From Certhia americana (taxonomy: Eukaryota > Chordata > Aves > Passeriformes > Certhiidae), in NCBI GenBank assembly GCA_018697195.1, contig CM031857.1:53959982-54023981 (forward strand): DNA of 64,000 nt, given 5' to 3'. The translations under genes and the position numbers were made by a program. The stretch's first letter is position 1. Every line of letters begins with the position of its first letter. The notes beneath the pieces were generated by a model. The model worked only from the letters and a program-made list of their open reading frames with translations, ran no database searches and was not told the origin of the DNA. Shown piece after piece: positions 25,752 through 39,739 of the stretch.

Positions 25752-27529
25752 CTTAAAAATAAAAGAGTGTTTACAACCATTACACAGGAATATGTTACAG
25801 AAGTCTGGTATGTGCAAAAAAAAAAAAAAGTTTTTACTGTGAAAAAACAATTTTTTTTTTCTGGTTAGTAAACATACTATTTTTCACTTCACACTTCTTG
25901 CTGCCTTCATCCCACAGAGAAAGAGATAACAGCAAGAATAAGCACAGATATTTTTAAACAAATATTTTTCAAAGAATGAAGGACAGAATAGCAACTAAGT
26001 AAAACAGTACCTGTACAAATTTTATTTTCTCTACTGCTTTGTATAATTAAAAAGCTATTTGTACAGCTTAAATTATTTCAACAAATTGCATTAACTTCAA
26101 CATTAATCAAACCATTACGTAAACTTTCAGAAGGAAGCCTAGAATTCCCAGTGTTTGACATCAATCATTTGACAAACAGTTTTCAACACAAGGAAAATAC
26201 TGTCTCTCTTTACATGACCCAAATACATTTGTACATTCATTAATGATAAAAATATATTAGAAGTCATGACACAGTAAGTGCACCAGATGCCCAGCATGAA
26301 ACAATATGTATAATTTTATTTGTGGAAAGCTGGTTATCCTAATTTTGTAAACCCAAGCAATGCAGAAATGATAGCAAAGCACATGGCAGCCAAAATAAAT
26401 AGAGAAAGTCTGTACCAAAGCAGAAGACTGTTACCATTTTAAATTTCTGTATTTTTATTTGAAACCTGCTCTTTTGTGAGGAAAAGAAGTTTGTAAACGT
26501 GAAAAACCTAGGTAAAAGTATGAACAAATGAGAAAAAACCTTAAAAAAGTAGAAGAGCAGGTGCATTTTATAATTTCTTTCCTGGACAAAACTTCCTCCA
26601 GTCTTGCTTGCACATGTCTAAATAAAGCCTATGTTCTCCTCCCTCTACAAATCAGAAGGAAAGAAATCTTTATAAACACAACTCTTAAGCATTATGGCCA
26701 AAAATTTACATACAAAAATTTACCCAAAAAATTTTAAAAAAAGAAAATCTTCCATATTTACAAAAACACAACCAACCAACCAAAACCCCAGAACTGGAAA
26801 CTTGAGTGTTACTCATTTTGGAAATATTAGAGACAAAGGAAAGGATAAGAAAATGACAGAAATCATATTAATTCCTCCCCTTCTGGTGGAGCAATTTCAC
26901 AAATTAAAGAAAGATGGCAAGTTCTAACTTCTAACACTAACATATCGATGAGATATCATAGACATTCACATTTTCAAGCTTGGGCTGTGTGATTGAACAC
27001 TGATTAGCTCAGATTTGAGCAAGCATTTTAAAAATACTATCTTGTTTCACATATTTTTTCTAGAAGCTTTAGGCTGTTTGAAAAAAATCAATGAACTCTA
27101 ACAATATAACAATATTTACATTTTATCAAGCTAATAAATCTTTCAGATCTTCTGAAGTGTGGCTCAATGTAAAATTCACTAAGCATTAGCATTCATAATA
27201 TAATCTAAACAAGATGATTTTAGTAATTAATTTCAAAGGAGACTTAAAGGTCTTCAGAAAATACTGTATTGCCAGAGTTTTTTTGAAGTGTTTGAAGGTA
27301 GCATTTTAACAACTATCATCAACTTCAGACTGTGATAAAGGAGAAAAATATGAATAGATGTGCTCTTACAATTTCTTTTTTGGACTCCCCAAGTAGGCAT
27401 AACTTTCTGAAGACAAATTTCATTGATATACTCTTCCCTCTGCTACAATTGAAAATTTTAGCTTGAAGTTTAGACTGGAATAAAAGTACCTAAAAGCTTC
27501 ATGGTACATGAGAATGTCTCTCCATCTGT

Positions 27530-28165
27530 TATGTGTGGGCTGGATACTACATTTGCCCATCTCTTCTGGCTGATTTAGGTGCCCAAACTCCTGGGAAGAG
27601 CCATTCTGGCTACAGCTGACATGTCAATCTGTACCATTCTCAGCTCAATATTCTTGGTCGCCATCACGTGAACTGTGAGAAGCAGAAAAGCTTTATGGTG
27701 ATGGCTGGCCCTTGACTCCTGCTTTTAAAGTAACATGGAATGTGGGTTGACTGATATTCACAGTTGTTCCTATTTATTCTGTGTGAGTGCCTGAGGTTGG
27801 TGATCTGGGCAATAATGTTGTCTTGGGAACCTGCTGGCTTTCCTCCCCCAGACCTTTTGCTGCAGGCCATCCAAACCTGAGGCTCCAGCTGGCAGAGCAG
27901 ATTTGAGCATGGGAATACACACACTGTCCCAACTGCAGCAAGTGGGCCCTGTGCTTCCTGGTTTTGTGTTAGATCAGCTGCTCCTGTGCAAGCACCTTTG
28001 TTGCTCACTTTGCAGCTGCTCTGAGAAGCTAAAGGCTCAGCATGACAGCCATTGTGTAACAGTGAGACAGACACTGCTCAGTAGCAGCAACAGGTCAACT
28101 GATAGAGCCCAGCACCATTCTGACACTCAGGATACCATCAGATTTTCACATCTCTGATGACATCT
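27530..28165. other. GC-richer unclassified block in intron 2
   Basis: About 630 bases of higher GC content and complexity lie in AT-rich intron. The minus strand carries a 136-codon open frame (27664-28074) and the plus strand one of 84 codons (27903-28157). Neither resembles a protein family I know, and no splice or promoter context supports translation. The block is most likely an old repeat or a conserved non-coding segment. Confidence 0.35.
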
Positions 28166-29994
28166 GACTGCCAATCCAAAGGGTGGGGAGACTCACCAAC
28201 TTAATGCAGTTTAATTCGATCTTAGTTCCCAGAAACAGGAAATAGAGTGTCTTTTGTCAATGGACAGTTGGCCTACTTGATGCCTAACAGTATTTCATTT
28301 ATCATTTACTCTCACTTTCAGCCTTGCTTTTATGGAGTGCATTCACATTTTTATTTTGCAACTATTACAAGGTAGGCTGTGTATGTTGCCAAGTATGCCA
28401 AAAGAGATTCTGAATCAGGGCTGAAGAAATTCCAGATGTTTCAAGAACTGCTGGCTTCAACAGTCTTTCTCTTGGGGCAGTATATGACCAAAAAGTGGTT
28501 TCTGGACCAACCTTATCACAGTTGAAACCCCATGGAATGATTACAGCTTTGAGAAAGGCATTTCTGACACTCTGTAGCACCTCAGTAGATTTGATTTGAA
28601 ATTTAAAAAATTAAAGCTATGCAGGGAGAGAGACTGGTACCTTTCTGGTCAGAAGAGATAGTACAAAAGACCGGCAGTCACAGGAATTCCCCCTTATCTA
28701 ATGAAAGTCTGCAGCACATAATCAAGGATGCAAGAAAATTTCTCTAAAGGAAAATGTAATGGGGATTTTACACAGCATCATGTTCTAGGTAAAAAAACCC
28801 AAACCAACAAATCTATGAGATGATTATTTATAGCTCTTTCATCTCATTCGAGGAGTATTTGTGCAGGCTTGCACACCCCATCGGTTAACATGTTACTTCG
28901 TGCATCCTGACATCAGTACACTTGAAAACCAGGGCCTGAGTCTTTCACACTGAATATTCTAGATCTTGACCTCCTTCCTCTTCTGGGCAAAACATTTAAA
29001 TTGGCTTGAACTAAGAGAAAAGCTCTGGAAAAATCTGATGGTTCAGCCTCTCTTCCTGTGCCTCAGTCTTTTTGTGACAAATTCTGTCATTTTACTCATA
29101 GCACCTAAAGATCTGCTACCCAAAGGCTGACATGCATTCTATCCTTTTCCTGCTCCTCTAAGATAACTATAATACTCATGAAAAAACCTTATTTGTCATG
29201 TGTGAGTCTCAGTGGAAGGCACCTTCAGCATGGGCACTTTTCAAGGGCTATTTCTCTTACTAAATCAACAAAACACTAATTGAGAACTTCACAGTCTTAA
29301 CAAAACGATGTGAACTTAGAATACTGAAGCCTTGATACAAGTTCTAGAATCATACAAGCACTTTTAAAGCACAACCAACTATAATGGAACCTAATAAAAT
29401 TTAAAAGTGCAATTTCTGAATGCTATCATAATTTTGATTCACTGTATTTTAATCTCAAAACATGTTAAGGCATGCCATTAAGAAATAGAAGTATTAGGTC
29501 AACTTGTTCATTGTCATTTCCACTGTGACTATAAATTGTTTCCTTTAAGCAGTTATTTAACAATGACCACATGACTTCAATACAGTTCCTGATGAAAAAC
29601 AATTCAAAATCTCTTTCCAGAGATTCACATACAAGTTGACAATACAAGAGTGCAGATATGCACTTAAGTTAAAAGCAGCTCTTCCGTAAATAAAAAAGTG
29701 GCCGCTGAATGGCTGAAGTTTGAAATACCTGAAACACTAGTTGTCAAAACTGTCAGTTTTAGAAGTGAAATTTCACACTTTTTGATGGTACTTAATTTAT
29801 TCCATATAGGCTACTTTAGAAGATAAATCCAAACCAAATGAACAACATACAAAGCTTTGTAGTAGTTTAATTTAATTTCCCAGATTGGCAAAGTCCTCCT
29901 AACAAAAAGCCTTCCAACAAAACTAATGCCATGTATAAAAAGCTCAGTGTGTATTTCCTGAAAGTGCTGTTTGAAATCAGGCAGAAGCTGAGGC

Positions 29995-30370
29995 CAAGTA
30001 AGAACATAGGAAATGACCTGATGGTCCAGGTCAGCAGCCCATCTAGCCAAGCACTTTGACTCTAATGTATCAATTGAAATGCTGTTTAAGGAGGGTATGT
30101 GAGGCAGGCCACTTTCTGCAGTCCATCTCTCTTACTGTCCATACCTTTGCCTAAACTCTTTGAGTTCACTTACAATTTGAATTGCTTCCACAACCTCCTA
30201 TGGCAGTAAGTTCCTGAAATCTTTTCTAAAACATTTTAAAACCGTCTCCTACTAATTACATGTTCCCTAGCTTCTCTGTTATGGGATTTGCTGAAAAACA
30301 GTTCTGAATAATTTCATCCACCTCCCTCAATATTTTTTAAGTCTTGGCAATTCCCATCTCCATGTACCCA
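29995..30370 (-). mobile_element. Ancient CR1 LINE fragment
   Basis: Reading plus, AAGAACATAGGAAATGACCT, CAGCCCATCTAGCC, TTCCACAACCTCCTATGGCA-GTAAGTTCC, CTCCTACTAATTACATGTTCCC and AATTTCATCCACCTCC follow the reversed 3' part of an old amniote CR1 family. The element is therefore on the minus strand. Divergence is clearly greater than in the 20.7-kb copy. Confidence 0.6.
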
Positions 30371-32372
30371 GTCTGCAAACCGAGGGGTATTATTATTTCT
30401 GATCTCTCCAGGGAGAGAGAAGAATTCTGCTGGGAGAACTGCTATATTGCCTTGACACATCAGTGATACCTAAAGCCACATCTACGTTAGCAAAGTAAGC
30501 AGTACTCAGGAACATTCCTAGGTGCTGGAACAGTCACCTGCAATAATGAATATGCTATAGTAGTCCTGAGCATAACAGGTTCATACAGAATTGAAAACTG
30601 TTCCCGAGATCACTCTTACCAGGCAGTTTGCAAGAAGAGATTTATTAAAACTGACTTGTTTCATGACACTTAGCTTCAGTGTCTGTGAACATTCAGAACA
30701 CACTTAAAGTACTAATATGTAAATATTTACTGACAGTATCAATAATATAAATAATATAAATATTTACTTCAGTATCCTGAAGAAGCACTACAATATTTTA
30801 CCTTTTTGAAGGACTAAATAAGGGACACACCCTTGAGTGGTTTTGAAAATCTATTCTTCACCTTAAATCACAATTTGAGCTGGTCAGATGCGGCAAATAC
30901 ATTTTTAGAAACCAACAATTCTTATATAAAACTATTCTATAATAATTCGCTCCCTAAAAAATTCCAAATTGAAGATAATTTTATTGCAACTCAAGTAGTT
31001 ATAATCACATTCTACAGAGATATGTACCACTGACTTGCACATACTACTGTTAACAGATACAACTATTTTAAAATTATTTTATCTTAAGATCTCATATAGG
31101 ATTTATTACTACATCAGTGTGAGCAAGATGGAAAGCTTTTAAATCATGCATTTAAAGAATCAATGGAAATACAAATGCTCAAAGAGGAGAATGCTCAATG
31201 TTACTTATTTTTATTCAATAAAACTCTTCACTATCCACAAGAGACAATACAGGATGTTTCTGCAGACTGAGCCAGGAAAGAAGTTTCATGTTTTTTTCAA
31301 GTCTTCAGCTTGTTTATAACACAAAAGAAATGAATTTGATGAAAAAGGCTGGAGTCATAAAGAAACCCCTGTAAGAATGCAAGCAACAAAAGGTGGAAGG
31401 GAAAGCTGTGCAAGGCAGAGCTGCAGCCACCCTGGCTCAGCAGACTGCTATAAAGAAAGGAAAAACTTAAGGCTAAATGTTAACGCTTATCTCCATAAAG
31501 GTCTAGAAGTAATTTTTATCAGCAAGAAGCAGAGGCTGCAGAAGCCAAAGTAAGATCCTTAGAGGTATTTCACTCTGCCAATATAGGCACAGCAGTGTCT
31601 TTCAAAATCAAAACAGCAACAATAAAAAAAATAGCTGATTTGTATCTTACTAATCTTTGTCATTAGGTACACAGAATACTTTCATAAGCAACCTAAGATT
31701 TTACCAGATGAATACACAGTTAAGTTATTTCTTCATGGAGCACAGTGAGGGCAGAATGGAATTTAAAATACAGAGTTAGCTAATCTTGTTTTGGATATAT
31801 TTGTTTTCACACTAATTAAGGCCAAAAGGCCCATTAACTCCACTGAAATAACAATTAAAACCAACCCTTTATTCTGTAAGATACGCACTTCTACAAGCTT
31901 CTCTACTTGAATGTCCATCCTCCTAACAGAAGTAGTGATGTACCAGGAGACTGACAGGTTTCAAAATAATTTCAGCTACCTGACAGAAAAGAAAGGCAAC
32001 ATTAGACTTGTAGCACCATCACAAATGTGTATTTACATTGCAAAATGAAGGAAAAAGCTTCCCTGGTACTTTCAGTGGAAAAAAACCCTGACAAACTATA
32101 AACAGCCTTGCACAATTAATAACTGGTCTCTGTCAGGTGGCTAGTAAGAAAGATGGAAATCTATGGACATCATTGTGAAATACTAATATCAAAACTGGAT
32201 TCATCCTGGAAGGGACCCTAGATGAGGTGAAAGACTTGCAGAGCAAGAAAACAAAAACAGATTAAGACAAATCCCTAAGCATTAACATCTTCACTGTTTT
32301 AAGGCAATGTCTTTCCACAGCAGAAACTGTAAATACAATTAGAAGTCCAAACTATTTCTGTCCCCATAAAGG

Positions 32373-32392
32373 AAAAAAAAAAAAAAAAAAAA
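32373..32392 (+). repeat. Poly(A) tract
   Basis: A run of 20 A interrupting AT-rich intron; no retrotransposed body was identified. Confidence 0.9.
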
Positions 32393-34236
32393 GTAAATAA
32401 TGAAATTAATCAAAGAGCTCTAAAAGCAAAGTTTAAAAGATCTCCCAGCAAGTTTGATGCATTTCTCTTTTGTGCACCATTATACATGTGCAAAAGCAGG
32501 TCTCAAATAAAATTTAAAAGACTAAAGAACAAAGCTCTCTCCCCATATAAACACACATCACACAGCCAGTCAAAAACTAGTACCTCAAAAGTATTTTGCT
32601 GTTTCTATCAATGACATACATACAGTGGACCTACTAGGCAAAAGAGCTTTTATTTGATAAAACCTACATATTCAAAATATTTATAATACTCAATTTATTG
32701 CTTAAGTTTGAAAAATTTAAATTTAGTCCAAAGTAAAAAAACCAAAGCCACCAAAATCATAAAAAAACCACCATAACAAAACAACTCAACACCAAACAAC
32801 AAATGACTGTGATTAGAAGTACACTAGATACTCCTTCCCATAGAAATGAAACAAAATAAATCCAGAATTAAGACATTTATTAACCTCCTCCTTTACACTG
32901 CTCTATAAAATTATGAGGAGCTTCCTAATTTGGAGAATTTTTTGCAGATCAGATTTGAATAAGGTTTATGGAAGAGAGTTTAACTTACCCTTAACACATC
33001 ATAATGATCTTAAATATTACACATTTTAGCGCCACTGTTCAAATAATACTTGTATTTCTGACAGAACAGGACTGACTGAAACAGTTTCTGATTCTTCTAA
33101 GCCAGCAAAAACACCAATATAATCAAGTCAGATATGATAAAACTTTGTTTACAAATTTGGTATTTACAGCTGAATTTTCACATCTTTTCTAGCACATAAC
33201 AAACTGTGTGGTCCAAATAAATCCTTTTATACCTAAAAGCTTCTCTGTCTGTAGAAGTTTTTAGCTACTGAATGTAAAACATAATTTAAAAACTTAACTT
33301 TCCTAGTACTTATAGTTTTATTACAAAACAGCTAAGTGTTAGCTGAAAAACTGAAACTGTAATTTTAGAGTTACTGGGATATGGGAGAAAGATTTTTGCA
33401 TTTGCAATAAAGAAAAATAAATCATCAAGCTTGTTCTGTCTCCAGAATATCTTGGCTCTCAAACCCATCTTTCAGTACCAAGGACTATCAGCCTCCTGAA
33501 TGGGAAAAGGTTAATTTTTTTAATCCTGAGACTAAAGAAACCAAAATACATTAAACATTTGTGTCATGTGTGAAGTTGTGGGACAACCCCACATGAGAAC
33601 TGGCACTCTGTTCTCTCCATAGGTTATCACTGTCTAAAGCCACAAAGGCAAGAAAACCAACAGAATCGGATGAATTTGTGAAAAGGTAGCATTTTGAACC
33701 CTTCCCTCTCCCCAGCCAACCACTACCCCACTCCAAAGGGGAAAGGAACTCAAAGAGTTACTTTGTATCTTCCTCTAAAAGAAGTTAGTTACACTTGGTG
33801 AATATAGGTATCTTTCCAGAATGAGTGAAATTTTCCGACCAAGCTAATGGACTCTGAACATATATAACTAGAATGCTAATAGATCTACCACTAAATATAT
33901 CATAACAAACAAACAAAGCAATCCTTTACAACAAAGCTAGCCTACATATTAAAAGACACATTAAAATACCAAAAAATGTGGGGAAATAAGATGTGAAGGA
34001 GAAAGTGGAGAGGGAAGCTAGAACATGGTACAATAACTTTAGTCATTGCTAATATTAAATATATAACATGAAGAAATAAGAGCATATTATATTACAAACT
34101 GTGGTTAAAGCACATTTAAATGCAACTATATAGTAAGAGACTGTTCCTGTACAAGAAGAAGACTACAAATGGGAGTAAAACCCTTAGTATTACTAAAAAG
34201 CAGAGTTCTGTTTTTCCCTCATTCTGGAGTGGTTTT

Positions 34237-34277
34237 GGGGATGCGTGTGTTTTTTGGGGTTAGGGGGAGTTTCGGGG
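34237..34277 (+). other. Four G-runs, potential G-quadruplex
   Basis: GGGG at 34237, GGGG at 34256, GGGGG at 34263 and GGGG at 34274 lie in an otherwise AT-rich intron with loops of 15, 3 and 6 bases. The first loop is long, so folding would be weaker than for a canonical motif. Function unknown. Confidence 0.4.
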
Positions 34278-34607
34278 TTTTTCCTACAAACTTCCTAAAA
34301 AGCAAGAAGGTAAAGTGTTCCAAAATGTATGCTTGGACCTTTAAAACCATAATTTAAAGGTAACAAAATCACAAACCATTTCTATACTAGCAGAAACAAT
34401 GCTATTTTCTGAGATGTTTTACTAGGAAAGGGAAGAGTGTTTCAGGCTTGGGGTTTTTTCTTTTGTCTATTACTAATCTTAAAACACCTGTATTTAGCAT
34501 TATATGATTATAGGTGCTGAGTCAGTAGCAAAAGATTGTCAGCAATCACAAATAATGGGAAGACTTCACCAAATCGTATTTCTAAATGCACTGCTAATAC
34601 AAATCAA

Positions 34608-34664
34608 AATGAAAAAAAAAAAAAAAAACAAAACCAAAAAACAACAAAAAACAAACAAAAAAAA
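34608..34664 (+). repeat. A-rich low-complexity tract
   Basis: A run of 17 A continues as AACAAAACC/AAACAAAC-type sequence ending in nine A. It produces the lysine/asparagine-rich chance frames in this area. Confidence 0.9.
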
Positions 34665-35480
34665 AGCAGTGGTTTGTCTAAAAATACTGCAACTGAAATT
34701 AGCTCAGCAGTACTCATGAGAAGATTTTTACCCAAAAGGAAAAAAAGGTAGATTAATTTTTGAATATTTTTCAGATTTAGGAAAACATCTTAGCTAATTC
34801 TCTTGGTTATTCTGACTTGAAGAAATTTTAAAACACTGAAACTGTTAAGAGGGTGGTACAGCCAAGCTCTTTGTAAGAGGTACACTGTATCTTTAACAGT
34901 CTGTCTGCAACAAGATTATAAAAGGGTGTATTTCTAGAAAAGGGTGAATATAATACAACACAACTTCCAGGCAGAGGCACATTTATACTCTGTCATTAGG
35001 GCATGTATTCAGAACAATTACATTTTTCCTCCACTAATAGTTTCAATCAAGATGTTAATTAGTGACATGCTTTATCTCATATCCCATTTCAAAAGCCTTA
35101 GCACTTTGACTTACTGTTGCTCGCATCCTTTTATTTCTCTCATTCAACTGGTGCTACCACAGTGACAAAGGATGAAGGAAGATTCAACAGGCACCACTCC
35201 GGCTGCTCCAATCTGTTCCATTCACTTAATACTGAGGTAATCTTCGGTGATATGTTGAACACTGCCCCCCCTCTTGTTAACAGGGCACCTTAACCTGAAC
35301 GCCACGCAGGAGGATCTCCCTTTACCTTCCTCTATAGCTCTGCATCCACGAAGCATGTGGAGGCAGGATGTGAAAGGTAGGATCAATTAACAATATAGTC
35401 AGCAATACCTACCTCAAGCCTTCCTTCCTATCAAATTAGCCAACGTACAGTGAGCTTCCTGCTGTACATGAATGTATCAT

Positions 35481-35494
35481 GTCACCATAGCAAC
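35481..35494 (+). promoter_or_regulatory. Perfect RFX X-box (GTCACCATAGCAAC)
   Basis: GTCACC-AT-AGCAAC fits the full two-half-site X-box consensus GTNRCC-NN-RGYAAC bound by RFX1-4, which drive ciliary and testis programmes. It lies in a roughly 400-bp stretch (35170-35570) that is less AT-rich than its surroundings and also has a CGTCAG CRE-like half-site near 35540. Any role in FNDC3A regulation is inference. Confidence 0.5.
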
Positions 35495-36619
35495 TAAATC
35501 AACAAATAGCTGCTGCAGCATCTGCTTCTGGATCATCTAACGTCAGTCAACAGAAGGTTCGGGTTTAAGAGAACAAAGCTTCCAAATATATGCCATTTTA
35601 TAACTGCATTTTTAATTTAGCCTCCTGATTCCCAGATAGGATATACTAACTCAGAATGAACCAACTTCTGACTTTATAATCTGTGATACAGTTTGTGACT
35701 ATATTTCTCAAGTAAGCCAGAAAGAAGGGAGGAAAAAGATACTTTGTAAAAGAAAAAAAAAGAAACAGCAAAGAAATAATCAACTGGATTCTAATGCACT
35801 CTCTCAAACACTATGCTACTTTATACCATGCATTTACTAAGAAACATGAAAAGTAAGAAGTATGTTTCTGAACTTTGCTTTAGAAATTACATATGTCTGC
35901 CCTAAATAATACTATAGAAAGAAATACCTTTCATTAAATATTAATATTAAAGACATTTCAGACAGCTGACAAAGATGGTTTCCCTCTATTAGTCTCCACA
36001 GCTAAACTGGAAGCATTCAATATTGTTCTCTGGCAACATGACATCTGTGGTTTTTAATCCCAACAACAGCAGGAGACTACTACCACACCCTCACCTGAAG
36101 ACAGGCAAAACAGGGCAAAACACACGTCTCTCTTCAAGTGAGAAACTACTCCAAATACCACTTATGCACACAGGTTTAAGTCCTAGCCCATAGGCAGACA
36201 AGATACAGAAAACTGCTTTGGAATTGTCTTGGTATTCAGAATGCAACAACATGAGATTACCAATTAAATGTCGTCTAAGGTATAAAAAATTCTAACATTA
36301 CTACCATCTAATGTCTTCCAAGGTAATAAGGAAGTGTACAAAGACACAGACATTTTTATGTAAAAGGACTTAAACCTGCAGTCTACTTACAACAAAAAAA
36401 GTAAGTTTCTTTTAACTTCAAATCATACTCCTAACTTGATCAGCATGAAGTTATTTACCAAGTAGAAGCTTTCTAGGCAAAAAGTATCAGCCATTTATAT
36501 CCAGTACAATTTTATTATTAAAAACACCTACGTTTAGTTTTCAAAACATATGTTTTTCCACCCATGCTCTGTTACAAGTCTTTTGTTACAAGGAAAATCA
36601 TTACATCTAGGATAGCTCC

Positions 36620-36780
36620 AGAGAGTGTGGTCCAGTGAGCAAGGAAAACCAAATGCAGATTCAAGACACTAACACTGCTGTGGCTCCCATACCAGCTTAC
36701 TGTGATTTGTGGGTTTGTCACCTCACCTGTGCCAGAGTTCTCACTTGTAGGGCTAGTCCAACAGTATTTGTAAGTTCCAA
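36620..36780 (+). mobile_element. Possible MIR/CORE-SINE fragment
   Basis: The order GTGGTCCAGTGAGC, CTGTGGCTCCCATACCAGC, TTACTGTGATTTGTGGGTTT, GTCACCTCACCTGTGCC, GTTCTCACTTGTAGGGC parallels the MIR core (GTGGTT...AGC, CTTACTAGCTGTGTGACC, GTCACTTAACCTCTCTGTGCC, TTTCCTCATCTGTAAAATG). Divergence is high, and the call is by eye. Confidence 0.4.
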
Positions 36781-39739
36781 CATGCTACTGGATCAAAAAA
36801 TACAAGACTTGGGTGTTGTTATTCATTAATAGCACAGAAATCGCCAGATGGAATCACATCTGTGGTTGAGCTAAGGTGATGTCAGTTACAAACACAGCAC
36901 AAGTTGTTTTTCCATTGACTGTATGTTCAAAATCTGCTGCTTATATCATAACAAGGCTAATGAGGCTATGAACTACTCTTTTCCATAATCAAGCCCACTA
37001 TCACTTAAAAAACACATTAAATGGAAAAATGCAAAAGATCTATGTAACAGGTATTACAGAGAGTATATGATTACTAAATTGGAACACCTGACATCAGTAA
37101 GAAAGCCATATTAAAACAGTACCTTAAATTGTTTTAAATTGCCAAAGGCTTATAAATTTCATGGTAGTGAAGTGTTATTTCCAAATACTTAGTCATCTTT
37201 CAAAAGATCTGTCTCCCATCTTCCATTAAACTTAATAAAAGCTTCCTCTCTCCACATGTACATTGGCTACTAACCAATAGAGTTTTGAAAGCTTTGTCCC
37301 ACACCAATACATAGCAGACCCAGTGCACAATATTTCTGTGTTATCTATAAGGAACTGTTAGAATTTTCTTTTTTTTGTTAAATTTTCTTCTGCTTTTTAT
37401 ACCAATGATAGACAAAGCAGACTTCTCACCATTATTTATAGAAGAATCCTATAGACTTTGATCTTTGTCCAACTAAAGTGATGCAACACTATTAAATACC
37501 AAAGTTCTAAATCTTCTGTTTTCACTGTATTTATTTGAGCAAATTACAGTTTACAGGTTTCCCATGACTACACAATTCTCTATGCTAGCATTTGCTAGCA
37601 CTGATTATAAGGATCTAACTGCTCTAGACACAGAGTTTAAAACTTTCTTCATGAATAATACTAAAGATATGGGTAGTAAAGGGCATTAACAAATCTTGGG
37701 TTTCAGGACCAGGGAGGAAATCCATACAGAATTAATTGTTACATAATACGTTGCACTAGTAATTTACATGCTTGGGATTTTGAAAAAGCCAAATACAATC
37801 CAAACTATTTCAGCTTACACAGATGGTAGCTGCACGTTTGGAAAAAGTGAGTGAAAGAAGCCATCTTTCCAGCGATATGTTTCTAAGGCCTGTATTTTCA
37901 GAGGACAGACCAAGGAACTCTGCATCATTTTTCTAAAAGGCAGCTGACAGATAATAAAATCAGAAAACATTTAATCTTTAACCATTGCTACAAGATAGTG
38001 TCAGCACCACTGATTGTGGTAAGATGACAGAATATCCCTAGAAGCCACTGGAAACAGGGAGATTGGAAAGATGGTGAGACTGTTCATTGGCACTGGCATT
38101 CAAAAACTCTAGATCTCAATAAACTTTCATTGTTTTTTGTAGAAAGGCAGGCTGGAAAGATCCAAGAATTATTTGGGGTTTTTTTCCCCTAGAAAACAAA
38201 TCTATTTATGAAAAGTTTTAAAAATTCTAACTGAAACTTGTGTTTCTCCCCCTTCTTTTCATGTGGAAGATGACCAGCGGACCACTGAGAAGGGCAGGCA
38301 AAGATGATTTCTAGTCTTGTTTTGTAAAAATACAAAGTTTTTTGAGAAGAACCAGTGAAAGATGAAAAGATGAATGCTAATTTCTGCATTGAATGTCAAT
38401 GCTAAATGTTCAAGACTTGTTAGTGTCCACATATGACAGTGCCCATCAGTGTACATTCCGTGTCTGTCTCATTCTTTAGTATTAAGAAATAATTACGATT
38501 TTGATCTACTTGCTTTTTCTTTGTATCTCCTCTTTTGCATTCTCAGTTCTCACAGCTTGCCTAAGCAAAGTTTTATTTGTCTCATTTACAGCAAACCCAA
38601 TCTGTCTCATTAGCACTGACACAGTCTGTGGTTAGCAGAGAGTGCACAGAAAATTTGCTACTTAAAATAATACCACTATTATGTCTTTAAATCTGCAAAA
38701 GTATAAACATAAGGATAACAGCAGTGTTTTAAGAAATCTGGATAATGCAACAGACAAACATCTGGGCTTCAAAGTTTTAAGCTAATCCATGTTTACAGGG
38801 AATTAGAAGGAAGCAGTTAGGGGCAGTCACTGAACTCTGGAACTTTCTAAAGGCATCTGGTCATGGCCAGTGGTTAGACACATCAACCTCTAAAAATAAA
38901 AACTGTAATGCTTCAATCAGATCATTCTCATTTAATGATTTGTTGTTTGAAGTCCCTAGGAATTCAGTTTCACAATGCTATGTGGATGAGAAACAGAGCT
39001 CACACTGCACACTTCACAGGAGCTAGTCCCCTCAGCAGGCATCTTCCCTGATTAATCTGCCTATTTGCAACAGTCAGAATGTATTACGGACTAGAAGAGA
39101 ATTTTGTATTTCCCAACATTGTTTCTGACAGCTCAGATTCCTGTTTGCTGATATAGCAAGTTAAAAGCCCATAATATTTAAGACTGATGTGTTGAATGTT
39201 TTTAGCCTAAATACTTAGGTATTTATAAAAGGAAGCTTATAAAAGAAAGCGCCAAAGGAAGAACAGTGTTTTCTAGTTATTAAAAAAAACATTTAATTAA
39301 AAAGAATCAAATGTTAAGAATTTCAATATAACTTCTAAAGTAGTGTTTTGCCCTGAGAAAGTACCCTATAAACCCAGGTTTGTGTAAATATGGGCATCAC
39401 TGTATATCAAAACACTGTGACAATACAAAGGTGAGCTGGAAGAGAAATTAAAAGATACATCTCAATTAGATCAGATTGGAAAGACTTAGTTAGTAATGGA
39501 CCAAGGGCTTGGTGAAAGACATCTCCAGAACCCCAGACCTTTCTCATGTATTTTATTGTCTACTTCAAAAAGAGAGGGAGAAAAAAAATAAAGCCAACTG
39601 CCATTTTTTGCTATAGTGTGTAAACTATAGTCTATCTGTTTCTAGAGAATGTCATTCTGGCTGCTCTATAAAGTGTATAATCCTGTAACATGCAGAGGAC
39701 TCATGGACTTAACTCAGTTATGGCAAAGTCTCAATCTCT

